From Streptomyces sp. L2 (GTDB taxonomy: Bacteria; Actinomycetota; Actinomycetes; Streptomycetales; Streptomycetaceae), in NCBI RefSeq assembly GCF_004124325.1, contig NZ_QBDT01000001.1, positions 5,642,001 to 5,706,000 on the forward strand: DNA of 64,000 bases, given 5' to 3'. Numbering within the stretch: the stretch's first letter is position 1; every line of letters starts with the position of its first letter. The notes below the pieces were generated by a model, which did not search any database, was not told where the DNA came from, and saw only the letters and a program-made list of their open reading frames with translations. Made by a program: the position numbers and the translations under genes. This document shows, piece by piece, positions 45,188 through 53,949 of this stretch.

Positions 45188-46174
45188 TCACGACTCGCGC
45201 AGGAAACTCACGATTCCCTCAGAGATCCCTTGCGCCGCCTTCTGCCGCCAGGCGCCGCTGGTCAACAGTGCCGCGTCCTTGCTATCCCGCATGTTGCCGC
45301 ACTCGATGAACACCTTGGGAACTGTTGACAGATTGAGACCGCCCAGGTCCGTACGCGTGACAAGACCGGTACCGCCGCCGAGGTAGTTGGAGGGCGGCTC
45401 GCCCGTCACGCGGACGAAGTCGCCGGCGATGCGCTCACCGAGTTCGCGGGAGGGGCCGACGATCGCCCGGGTGTCCGCGGCACCGGCGTGCACCGAGCCG
45501 GGCATGATGACGTGGAAGCCGCGGTTGCCGGGCGCCGAGCCGTCGGCGTGGATGGAGATGGCGGCGTCCGCGCGCGCGGTGTTGCCGATCCGGGCCCGCT
45601 CGTTGACACAGGGACCCCAGGCGGGGCTGCCGTCGTCATGGGTCAGCTTCACCGTGGCGCCCTCCTTCTGCAGGATCGCGCGCAGCCGGTGGGCGACGTC
45701 GAGGGTGAACCGGGCCTCCGCGTAACCGGCGTTGGTGGACGTGCCGGTCGTGTCGCATTCCTTCGAGTTCGTCCCGATATCCACCTGGCGGTTGATCTCG
45801 GACGTGTGCCGGAAGTTGCCCGGGTTGTGCCCCGGATCGATGACGACGACCTTGCCCTTGAGCGACCCGGACCCGGCGGGCACGCCGTCGCTCTGCGTCG
45901 CCGCCGGCCCCTTGCCGTCCTCCGAGGAGGAAGGTGAGGCGGACCGTGCGGCGTCCGACGGCGAGGACGACACGGCCGCGGAGGGAGCCGAGGAGGCGGA
46001 CGACGCGACGGGACCCGCCTGCCCCGAGCCGCCCCCGGAGCCCCCGCCCACCGCGTCGTACACCACCCATCCCAGCAGCGCGCCGGGCACCAGCGCGGCC
46101 AGCGCCACGGTCAGCGGGGCACGGCGCGTCCGGCGCGGCCGCGGGGGATCGAAGTCAGGACCTACGTACGACAC
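45188..46174 (-). CDS. N-acetylmuramoyl-L-alanine amidase (Amidase_3)
   Basis: This 328-residue protein has a cytoplasmic basic start, one membrane anchor (about residues 19-42), a Ser/Ala/Gly linker to about 100, and an Amidase_3 domain with VVVIDPGHNPGNF (Zn His), EARFTLDVAHRLR, ADAAISIHADGS (Zn His) and KVFIECGNMRD (catalytic Glu). It cleaves the peptide from muramic acid in the cell wall. GTG 46174 is the start and TAGAGT lies nine bases upstream, so it may be leaderless. A cysteine in TNSKECDTTG is unusual in the domain. Confidence 0.93.
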   Translation of the reverse strand: MSYVGPDFDPPRPRRTRRAPLTVALAALVPGALLGWVVYDAVGGGSGGGSGQAGPVASSASSAPSAAVSSSPSDAARSASPSSSEDGKGPAATQSDGVPAGSGSLKGKVVVIDPGHNPGNFRHTSEINRQVDIGTNSKECDTTGTSTNAGYAEARFTLDVAHRLRAILQKEGATVKLTHDDGSPAWGPCVNERARIGNTARADAAISIHADGSAPGNRGFHVIMPGSVHAGAADTRAIVGPSRELGERIAGDFVRVTGEPPSNYLGGGTGLVTRTDLGGLNLSTVPKVFIECGNMRDSKDAALLTSGAWRQKAAQGISEGIVSFLRES

Positions 46175-46197
46175 GCCAGCGACTCTAACCGGGCCGC

Positions 46198-46893
<696 letters not shown>

Positions 46894-46930
46894 CTACTCG
46901 CGGGTCACTTATCGACAGGGGGCAGGGGAA

Positions 46931-46996
46931 GCGCCCCCGAAGGGGCGCGGGGCTGTGCCGATATGCGGCTCCGCCGCGTGGGCGCGAGAAACCACG
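46931..46996. repeat. Type B dispersed repeat, copy 4
   Basis: GCGCCCCCGAAGGGGCGCGG, then CTGTGCCGATATGCGGC and TCCGCCGCGTGGGCGCGAG; the final CCAGCC is altered to AAACC. It lies between two minus-strand genes rather than in a convergent gap. Confidence 0.85.
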
Positions 46997-47036
46997 ACGG
47001 ACCGGCACCCGCGCACCAACAGAACCCGGCACCCCC

Positions 47037-48782
47037 TCAGGCGCTCACAGCCTCCCCCGGCAGGGAAAGGTCGAGGTCAACCGCCCTCTCCTCACCGGAG
47101 TGAACAGCGGCGGAGGCAAGCGGCCCATGGCCGGAGGCCTTCGCGGCCAACACGTAGGCCCCCTCCGCCGGCACAGCCACGGAGTAACTCCCGTCGGCCC
47201 CCGACACCGTCGCCCCCGCCTGCCGCCCCCGCCGGTCGATCAACGTCACCTTGGCCCGCGCCACCGGCGCACCCCCGGCGTCCAGGACCCGCCCCCGGAA
47301 CCCCCGCAGCGCCGCCTCGGCGCGCTCGATCCCGGCCTCCTCCTCGCTGCTGGCCCGCAGCTGCGTGTGCTGCTGACTGGGCCGCGAGGACTTCGGCAGG
47401 AACAGGGCGAGCAGCAGCCCCGCCGCCACCGCGGCGGTCGCGATGAGGAACGACACCCGGAACCCGTGCATCGTGGGGATCTCGATCCCGCCCACGTTCT
47501 GGCCCGTGTTGGCCAGCACCATCCCGACGACGGCGCTGGAGACGGACGTACCGATGGACCGCATCAGCGTGTTGAGGCCGTTGGCCGCACCGGTCTCCGA
47601 GGCTGGCACCGCACCGATGATCAGCGCGGGCAGCGAGGAGTAGGCGAGGCCGATGCCGGCGCCGAGGATCATCGAGATGACGAGGCTCTGCCAGGCCGCG
47701 CTCATCAGGCCGAGCCCGGCGCCGTAGCCGATCGCGATGATGATCAGGCCGAGGATCAGGGTGATCTTGGGGCCGTACTTGGCGGACAGCCGCGCGTAGA
47801 CCGGCGCGGTGAACATCATCGTCAGGCCGAGGGGCGCGACGAGCAGCCCGGAGACGACCATGGACTGCCCGAGGCCGTACCCGGTGGCCGTCGGCAGCTG
47901 GAGCAGCTGCGGCAGGACCAGCGAGACGACGAAGAACGCGACGCCGACCATGATCGAGGCGAGGTTGGTGAAGAGCACGGCGGGACGCGCGGTGGTGCGC
48001 AGGTCGATCAGCGGGGCCTTCAGGCGCAGCTCCAGCACGCCCCACAGGACGAGGACGACCGCGGAGGCGGCGAACAGGCCGAGCGTGGTGGCGGAGGTCC
48101 AGCCCCAGTCGCTGCCCTTGCTGATCGGCAGCAGGAAGAGGACGAGACCGGTGGACAGGCCGAGCGCCCCGAGCACGTCGAACGTGCCCTCGGCGCGCAT
48201 CGGGGACTCCGGTACGACGAGGAGGGTGAGGGCGATGGAGACGACGCCGAGACCGGCGGCGCCGTAGTACAGGGCGTGCCAGTCGGCGTGCTGGGCGACC
48301 AGGGCCGCGGCGGGCAGGGCGAGGCCGCCGCCGACGCCGATGGAGGAGCTCATCAGGGCCATCGCCGAGCCGAGCTTCTCGCGCGGCAGCATGTCCCGCA
48401 TCAGGCTGATGCCGAGCGGGATGGCTCCCATCGCGAAGCCCTGGAGGGTGCGGCCCACGATCATGGTGAGCAGGTCGCTGGTGAGCGCGCTGATCACGGC
48501 GCCCACGACCATCACGGCGAGGCTGGCTATCAGCATCCGGCGCTTGCCGTACAGGTCGCCGAGCCGGCCCATGATCGGGGTGGCGACGGCCCCCGACAGC
48601 AGGGTGGAGGTCAGGACCCAGCTGGCGTTGCTGGGGCTGGCGTCGAGCAGCTGCGGCAGGTCCTTGATGACCGGCACGAGCAGCGTCTGCATCACCGCGA
48701 CCACGATGCCCGCGAAGGCGAGCACGGGGACCACGGCCCCGTTCACCGCCCGGGTGGGCTGTTCGGTCGTCGTGTCCGTCAT
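47037..48782 (-). CDS. DHA2-type MFS exporter with C-terminal carboxypeptidase-regulatory-like domain
   Basis: This 581-residue protein has a 14-helix DHA2 transporter to about residue 460 (FAGIVVAVMQTLLVPVI, WVLTSTLLSGAVATPIMGRL, GRLGDLYGKRR, GVGGGLALPAAAL). A helical linker with SSEEEAGIERAEA follows, then an Ig-like/transthyretin-type domain: GFRGRVLDAGGAPVARAKVTL, GADGSYSVAVPAEGAYVLA. A CarboxypepD_reg domain fused to an exporter is unusual and could bind surface polymers or substrates. ATG 48782 has GGGAGGCCTCACACC upstream. It is divergent from the SCP-x thiolase. Confidence 0.9.
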   Translation of the reverse strand: MTDTTTEQPTRAVNGAVVPVLAFAGIVVAVMQTLLVPVIKDLPQLLDASPSNASWVLTSTLLSGAVATPIMGRLGDLYGKRRMLIASLAVMVVGAVISALTSDLLTMIVGRTLQGFAMGAIPLGISLMRDMLPREKLGSAMALMSSSIGVGGGLALPAAALVAQHADWHALYYGAAGLGVVSIALTLLVVPESPMRAEGTFDVLGALGLSTGLVLFLLPISKGSDWGWTSATTLGLFAASAVVLVLWGVLELRLKAPLIDLRTTARPAVLFTNLASIMVGVAFFVVSLVLPQLLQLPTATGYGLGQSMVVSGLLVAPLGLTMMFTAPVYARLSAKYGPKITLILGLIIIAIGYGAGLGLMSAAWQSLVISMILGAGIGLAYSSLPALIIGAVPASETGAANGLNTLMRSIGTSVSSAVVGMVLANTGQNVGGIEIPTMHGFRVSFLIATAAVAAGLLLALFLPKSSRPSQQHTQLRASSEEEAGIERAEAALRGFRGRVLDAGGAPVARAKVTLIDRRGRQAGATVSGADGSYSVAVPAEGAYVLAAKASGHGPLASAAVHSGEERAVDLDLSLPGEAVSA

Positions 48783-48918
48783 GGTGTGAGGCCTCCCGCG
48801 TCGATAAGTGCTGGGTAAACCTCGTATGCACAGGCAACTATTCCGTTGCTTCGGGCCTCTAACGGATTCTTGACCGGTTCATGGGTTTCTGACCACTCGT
48901 CAGGGGCTGGTCACTTTG

Positions 48919-48932
48919 TGGAACACGTTCTA
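48919..48932. promoter_or_regulatory. KstR operator at SCP-x thiolase promoter (exact)
   Basis: TGGAACACGTTCTA matches TnnAACnnGTTnnA exactly. Its end overlaps a -10-like TACTCT (48931-48936); the ATG follows at 48944 without an RBS, so the site probably covers the start of a leaderless transcript. Confidence 0.8.
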
Positions 48933-48943
48933 CTCTGCGCGCC

Positions 48944-50143
48944 ATGAAGGCTTACGTCGCCGGTGTCGGGATGACCAGGTTCGAGAAGCCCGAGACCCGC
49001 CAGTGGCAATACTGGGACATGGTGCGGGAAGCGGGCGGCAGGGCGCTCGCGGACGCCGGGATCTCCTACACCGAGGTGGAACAGGTTCCTGTCGGCTACT
49101 GCTTCCAGCCCTCCACCGCCGGCCAGCGCGCCGCCTACGAACTCGGGCTGACCGGCGTCCCCGTCTACAACGTCAACAACAACTGCGCCACTGGCGCGAC
49201 CGCGCTCATGCTGGCCCGGCAGCTCGTCGAGGGCGGCGCCGCCGACTGCGTGCTCGCCCTCGGCTTCGAGAAGATGAAGAAGGGCGCGCTGGGCGGAGGC
49301 GCCGACGGCGGGGACTTCGCCACGTCACCCGTCGCCCGGCACTACGGCGTCATGGCCGCCCGGCACGGCTTCGAGGCGAGCCCGCCGACCGCCCAGATCT
49401 TCGGCGCCGCCGCCCGTGAGCACATGGAGCGGTACGGCACCACCGAGGCCCAGCTCGCCGCCGTCGCCGCCAAGAACCACCGGCACTCCGCGCACAACCC
49501 GTACGCCCAGTTCCGGGACGTGTACGACGTCGACGACATCCTCGCCGCCCGCACGGTGCACCGGCCGCTGACCAAGCTCCAGTGCTCGCCGACCTCGGAC
49601 GGCGCGGCCGCGGCCGTGGTGGTGTCGGAGCGGTTCGCCGAGCGGCGCGCCCTGACCGGACTCGTCGAGATCGCCGGACAGGCCATGGCCACGGACACCG
49701 AGGAGTCCTTCGCCTCCGGCTCGTGCGTCGACGTCGTAGGACAGCCCATGTCCCGCGAGGCGGCCCGGCAGGCGTACGAGAGGGCGGGGCTCGGCATCGA
49801 GAACGTGGACGTCGTCGAACTGCACGACTGCTTCTCCGTCAACGAGCTGCTGACGTACGAGGCGCTCGGCATGTGCGCGCCGGGGGAGTCCGGCAAGCTC
49901 GTCGAGTCGGGCGCGACGACGTATGGCGGCCGGTGGGTGGTGAACTCCTCCGGCGGGCTGATCTCCAAGGGTCACCCGCTGGGCGCGACGGGCCTGGCGC
50001 AGGCCGCCGAACTGGTCTGGCAGCTGCGCGGGGACGCGGCGGAACGGCAGGTACCGGGCGCCCGCGTCGGCCTCGCCCACAACATCGGCCTGGGCGGCGC
50101 GGCGGTGGTGACCCTGCTGCGGGCGGTACGGGACGGGGGCTGA
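48944..50143 (+). CDS. SCP-x/lipid-transfer-type thiolase (Ltp3/Ltp4-like)
   Basis: This 399-residue protein has YNVNNNCATGATAL (Cys81 as nucleophile position) and HNIGLGGAAVVTLL at the end, and resembles the SCP-x thiolases of mycobacterial steroid clusters. These cleave or retro-aldol side-chain thioesters, some together with a DUF35 partner, which I do not see here. ATG 48944 has no Shine-Dalgarno and sits eight bases after TACTCT, so translation is probably leaderless. The promoter carries an exact KstR box. Confidence 0.9.
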   Translation: MKAYVAGVGMTRFEKPETRQWQYWDMVREAGGRALADAGISYTEVEQVPVGYCFQPSTAGQRAAYELGLTGVPVYNVNNNCATGATALMLARQLVEGGAADCVLALGFEKMKKGALGGGADGGDFATSPVARHYGVMAARHGFEASPPTAQIFGAAAREHMERYGTTEAQLAAVAAKNHRHSAHNPYAQFRDVYDVDDILAARTVHRPLTKLQCSPTSDGAAAAVVVSERFAERRALTGLVEIAGQAMATDTEESFASGSCVDVVGQPMSREAARQAYERAGLGIENVDVVELHDCFSVNELLTYEALGMCAPGESGKLVESGATTYGGRWVVNSSGGLISKGHPLGATGLAQAAELVWQLRGDAAERQVPGARVGLAHNIGLGGAAVVTLLRAVRDGG

Positions 50144-50206
50144 CCCGGCGCCGCGACGGGGCTGGCCCGGCGCCGCGACGGGCGCTGACCCGGCCGTACC
50201 GCTGGG
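50141..50206. repeat. 21/22-bp tandem repeat
   Basis: CTGACCCGGCGCCGCGACGGGG and CTGGCCCGGCGCCGCGACGG repeat about three times, then fade towards the MFS start. No gene found in the 50144-50283 gap. Confidence 0.6.
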
Positions 50207-50283
50207 CGTCCGGTCGTACGACCCCGGACCCAGGACCGCGTCCGGCGAAATGCCGATGCAAGGACCGTAACCGGCTTGAGAGC

Positions 50284-51741
50284 ATGACACTCATGCTCGA
50301 AGCCGCCGACACCTCGCCCGCCTCACCCCTCATATCCCGTCGTACGACACCCCCCACCTGGCTGGTGGTGGCCCTGGCCTGCGCCGGACAGTTCCTGGTC
50401 GTCCTCGACGTGTCCGTCGTCAACGTCGCCCTGCCGTCGATGCGGACCGACCTGGGGCTGAGCGCGTCCGGCCTGCAGTGGGTGGTGAACGCGTACGCCA
50501 TCGCCTTCGCCGGGTTCATGCTCCTCGGCGGCCGGGCCGGCGACCTGTACGGCCGCAAGCGCATGTTCCTCGTCGGCCTCGCCCTGTTCACGCTGGCGTC
50601 GCTGGGCGGCGGCCTGGCCCAGGAGGGCTGGCAGCTGCTGCTGGCGCGGGCCGTGCAGGGCCTCGGCGCGGCCGTGCTGGCGCCCTCGACGCTGACGCTG
50701 CTGACCGCGGCGGTACCGGAGGGCCCGGCCCGCGCGCGGGCCGTCGCCACCTGGACCGCGGTGGGCGCGGGCGGCGGGGCCGCCGGGGGACTGGTCGGCG
50801 GGGTGCTGGTGGACGTGCTGTCCTGGCGGTGGGTGCTGCTGATCAACGTGCCGGTCGGCGCGGTCGTGCTGGCCGGCTCCGTGCTCTGGCTCACGGAGAG
50901 CCGCGCCGGGGACGGACGCCGGCTCGACCTCCCGGGCGCGCTGCTGGCGACGGCGGGACTGGCCACCCTGGCCTACGGCATCGTGCAGACCGAGGCCGAG
51001 GGCTGGACCGCCGCGGCGACGCTGGCACCACTGCTCGCCGGGCTCGCGCTGCTCGGCCTGTTCCTGCTCGTGGAATCCCGCACCGCGGCACCGCTGATGC
51101 CTCTGGGCCTGCTGCGGATCAGGTCGGTGGCCTCGGCGAACGCGGCGATGCTGGTGTCCGGCTCGGCCATGTTCTGCATGTGGTACTTCATGACCCTCTA
51201 CGCGCAGAACGTCCTCGGCTACACACCGCTGGAGGCCGGGTTCGCCCTGGTGCCCAGCTCGCTGTCCGTCATCATCGGCTCCAAACTGGCCCCGCGCCTG
51301 ATGCGGGTGGCGGGCGCCAGGACCGTGGCGACGTCGGGCACCCTGCTCGCGGCGGCCGGCTTCGCCTGGCAGTCCACGATGAGCCCCCACGGCGCCTACG
51401 TCACCGCCATCATGATCCCCGGCATCCTCATGATGCTCGGCGCCGGCCTGGCCGCGACCCCGCTCGCCTCCCTGGCCACCTCCGGCGCGGCCCCCGAGGA
51501 GGCCGGACTCGTCTCCGGCCTCATCAACACCTCCCGCACCATGGGCGGCTCCCTGGGCCTCGCGGTCATGTCCACCATCGCGGCGGCCCGCACGAGCCGC
51601 AACGCCCACACCGGCGCCGCCGAGTCCCTCACCGACGGCTACGCCCTCGCCTTCCGCACCAGCGCGATCCTGCTGCTGGCAGCAGCCGCCCTGATGCTGG
51701 CGTGGCTCCCGCGAAAAAATTCGCAGACGACTGCGAAGTGA
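50284..51741 (+). CDS. DHA2-type MFS exporter
   Basis: This 485-residue protein has 14 predicted helices. LVVLDVSVVNVALPSM in helix 1, RAGDLYGRKRMF as motif A and a typical motif C (AVGAGGGAAGGLVGG) fit DHA2 drug or metabolite exporters. The extreme C-terminus is Lys/Asn-rich and its DNA includes a TTCGCAG-ACGA-CTGCGAA hairpin that may end transcription. ATG 50284 is the first good start; ATG 50293 is possible. No RBS is strong. Confidence 0.9.
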   Translation: MTLMLEAADTSPASPLISRRTTPPTWLVVALACAGQFLVVLDVSVVNVALPSMRTDLGLSASGLQWVVNAYAIAFAGFMLLGGRAGDLYGRKRMFLVGLALFTLASLGGGLAQEGWQLLLARAVQGLGAAVLAPSTLTLLTAAVPEGPARARAVATWTAVGAGGGAAGGLVGGVLVDVLSWRWVLLINVPVGAVVLAGSVLWLTESRAGDGRRLDLPGALLATAGLATLAYGIVQTEAEGWTAAATLAPLLAGLALLGLFLLVESRTAAPLMPLGLLRIRSVASANAAMLVSGSAMFCMWYFMTLYAQNVLGYTPLEAGFALVPSSLSVIIGSKLAPRLMRVAGARTVATSGTLLAAAGFAWQSTMSPHGAYVTAIMIPGILMMLGAGLAATPLASLATSGAAPEEAGLVSGLINTSRTMGGSLGLAVMSTIAAARTSRNAHTGAAESLTDGYALAFRTSAILLLAAAALMLAWLPRKNSQTTAK

Positions 51742-51792
51742 GGCAACGATCCGGTGGGTCCGTGGACTCCTTTTGACATCTAGGAGGTGCCC

Positions 51793-52332
51793 ATGGGGGA
51801 TCGGAAGCAGGCTCGGAGCGAGGAGTTCCAGGGCTTTGTGGTCAGCCGCTGGCCGCGGCTGGTGCGTACGGCGTTTCTCCTCACAGGGGAGCAGCACGCC
51901 GCGGAGGACCTGGTCCAGACGACGCTCGAACAGGCTTTCGTGGCCTGGCGCAAGGTCGGCTCGGCGGACGATCCCGACGCCTACGTACGCCGCGTGATGG
52001 TCAACGCGCACGCGCGCAAGCACAGAAGAAGGCTCAAGGAGTTCCTGGCCCCGAAGGACGACTCCGGCCTGGTGCACGAGGTGGCCGACACCGGCGACGT
52101 GATCGGCCAGGCCGAGGACCGCAGCGCCCTGCTCACCGCGCTCGCCCAGCTGCCCCCGCGGCAGCGCGAGGCGGTGGTCCTGCGCTACTGGGAGGACCTG
52201 ACGGAGACCCAGGCGGCCGCGGCGATGGGCTGTTCGGTCGGCACGGTCAAGAGCAACGCGGCCAAGGGGATCGCGAAACTCCGCACCATACCGGGCTTGG
52301 CCGACATGGTGACGCAGGGAGGGCGAAAGTGA
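51793..52332 (+). CDS. SigE-family ECF sigma factor
   Basis: This 179-residue protein is a two-domain sigma factor. Region 2 is FVVSRWPRLVRTAFLLTGEQ and HAAEDLVQTTLEQAFVAW, and region 4 is ALAQLPPRQREAVVLRYWED then CSVGTVKSNAAKGIAKLR. This matches the Streptomyces SigE-type subfamily (not S. coelicolor sigma-E itself). It starts at ATG 51793 with a perfect AGGAGG five bases upstream. The next gene overlaps by GTGA, the normal arrangement for a sigma factor with its regulator. Confidence 0.93.
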   Translation: MGDRKQARSEEFQGFVVSRWPRLVRTAFLLTGEQHAAEDLVQTTLEQAFVAWRKVGSADDPDAYVRRVMVNAHARKHRRRLKEFLAPKDDSGLVHEVADTGDVIGQAEDRSALLTALAQLPPRQREAVVLRYWEDLTETQAAAAMGCSVGTVKSNAAKGIAKLRTIPGLADMVTQGGRK

Positions 52333-53141
52333 CGAGCGCGGACAGGGAGAGCAGGCACGACATGAAGCAGACGGACATCGCCCTCCTCCTCGCGGACGCC
52401 GCGGAGGACGTCGAGATCGGCATAGCCCCCGTGGACGCGGTCGTCCGGGGCGGCCGCCGCCGCAGGGCGCGGCGCTGGGCCGTGGTGGCGGCGACGGCTG
52501 TGGTCCTGGCGGGGTCGACCGGGGCGACGCTGGCGGTGACCGGGCTGCCGGGCCGCAACACCGCGGACGAGGCCAGCAGAGGAGCCTCGGTGGAGGAACG
52601 GCATGTGTACGAGCCGTGGATCACGCACATTGCCGTTGGTAAGTACGAGGGCAAGGGCTGGGGCGTGGGCATCAAGGTCTGGGGTCCGCCACGCAACCGG
52701 GCCGAGGCCGTCAAGCAGGTGAAGGCGCTGGCCGAATGGGGGCTCGTCCCCGCCGGCACGGGGAGTCCCTCCGATCTCATCGGCAAGACCAGCTACTACG
52801 TCACCAGCCACTACGACCAGCAGGGGATCAGGACGGTCACGTGGGACACCGTCGCGATGCCCCATCTCAAGGGCGCTGACCTGCGGGCTTTCCCGGCTCC
52901 CCTGACCGCGGACTCAGGCCCTTCGCGCCTGGTCGTGGGTCAGGTCGCGACGTCGGCCAAGCAGGTCACCTGCCACTGGAAGGACGGCAGGTCGACCGTG
53001 GGCAATTTGCTCCCCGACAACACCCCTAATGATCTGACGCAGGCGCAGATCAAGTCGGTGTACGGCTTCCCCGGGGCCAACTGGTTCGCGTGCGTGGCCC
53101 CCGGCGACACGACCTACAAGTCGGCGGAGGTGACCAAGTAG
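52329..53141 (+). CDS. Putative anti-sigma/sensor membrane protein
   Basis: This 270-residue protein begins with a cytoplasmic helix (MKQTDIALLLADAAEDVEIG), a membrane helix (about residues 48-70, GGRRRRARRWAVVAATAVVL) and an extracellular domain with VYEPWITHIAVGKYEGKGWG, two cysteines (VTCHWKD, WFACVAP) and no known domain. GTG 52329 overlaps the sigma factor stop. By position it is the likely regulator of the sigma factor, either an anti-sigma or a sensor; no ASD/zinc motif is seen. Confidence 0.82.
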   Translation: MTSADRESRHDMKQTDIALLLADAAEDVEIGIAPVDAVVRGGRRRRARRWAVVAATAVVLAGSTGATLAVTGLPGRNTADEASRGASVEERHVYEPWITHIAVGKYEGKGWGVGIKVWGPPRNRAEAVKQVKALAEWGLVPAGTGSPSDLIGKTSYYVTSHYDQQGIRTVTWDTVAMPHLKGADLRAFPAPLTADSGPSRLVVGQVATSAKQVTCHWKDGRSTVGNLLPDNTPNDLTQAQIKSVYGFPGANWFACVAPGDTTYKSAEVTK

Positions 53142-53154
53142 CCCTCGGGCCGGT

Positions 53155-53766
53155 TCACAGCCACCCCCGCTGCCGGGCCTCCCGGACCGCTTCCGTGCGG
53201 TTGCGGGTGGCTGTTTTGCCGATGGCCGAGGAGAGGTAGTTGCGGACGGTGGACTCGGACAGGTGCAGGCGGCTCGCGATGTCGGCGACCGTCGCGCCGT
53301 CCACCGAGGCCTCCAGCACCTCGCGTTCACGGGCCGTCAGCGGATTCGGTCCGGCGCTGAGGGCGGCGGCGGCCAGGGCCGGGTCCACCACGGTCTCGCC
53401 GGTGAGCACGCGGCGGATCGACGCGGCGAGTTCCTCCACCGGGCCGTCCTTGACGAGGAAGCCGGCGGCGCCCGCCTCCATGGCCCGGCGCAGGTAGCCG
53501 GGCCGGCCGAAGGTGGTCAGGATCAGCACCCGGCAGTCGGGCGCCCGCGTGCGCAGGTCCTCCGCCGCGTCCAGGCCACTCCTGCCCGGGAGTTCGATGT
53601 CCAGCAGGGCGACGTCCGGGCGGTGCAGCAGGACGGCGTCCACGATCGCGTCGCCCCGCCCGACCTGGGCGACCACCTCGATGTCGTCCTCCATGCCGAG
53701 CAGCAGGGCCAGGGCGCCGCGCATCATGCCCTGGTCCTCGGCGAGCAGCACGCGGATGTCGGTCAC
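53155..53766 (-). CDS. LuxR/NarL-type response regulator (DesR-like)
   Basis: This 203-residue protein has a receiver domain (Asp10/Asp11 acidic pocket, phospho-Asp56 in VALLDIELPG, conserved Lys in GFLVKDGP) and a C-terminal LuxR HTH (LTAREREVLEASVDGATVADIASR). GTG 53766 opens it. The likely partner kinase is at 55585-56868, on the same strand but separated by the plus-strand arabinofuranosidase gene; usually such pairs are adjacent. Confidence 0.93.
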   Translation of the reverse strand: MTDIRVLLAEDQGMMRGALALLLGMEDDIEVVAQVGRGDAIVDAVLLHRPDVALLDIELPGRSGLDAAEDLRTRAPDCRVLILTTFGRPGYLRRAMEAGAAGFLVKDGPVEELAASIRRVLTGETVVDPALAAAALSAGPNPLTAREREVLEASVDGATVADIASRLHLSESTVRNYLSSAIGKTATRNRTEAVREARQRGWL

Positions 53767-53870
53767 GTCCCGAGTCTAGCCATTCCAGCGGCTCGTTCTC
53801 GTCGTTCCACGGGTCTTGACGCGGACTCAGGATGCCAAAACAATCGCCTCTGAATTTCCCGCTATTCGTT

Positions 53871-53928
53871 CGGTATTTCGGCGAAGAAGGGAGTTCGGTA
53901 TTTCGATCGAACGTTGTCCGGTATTTCG
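53871..53928. promoter_or_regulatory. Three CGGTATTTCG direct repeats upstream of GH54 gene
   Basis: CGGTATTTCG occurs at 53871, 53896 and 53919 (spacing 25 and 23, about two helical turns) in an unusually AT-rich stretch. The second is followed by ATCGAAC. They likely bind a regulator of the enzyme gene starting at 53950. Confidence 0.65.
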
Positions 53929-53949
53929 ATCAGAGATCAGAGGTGCCCC

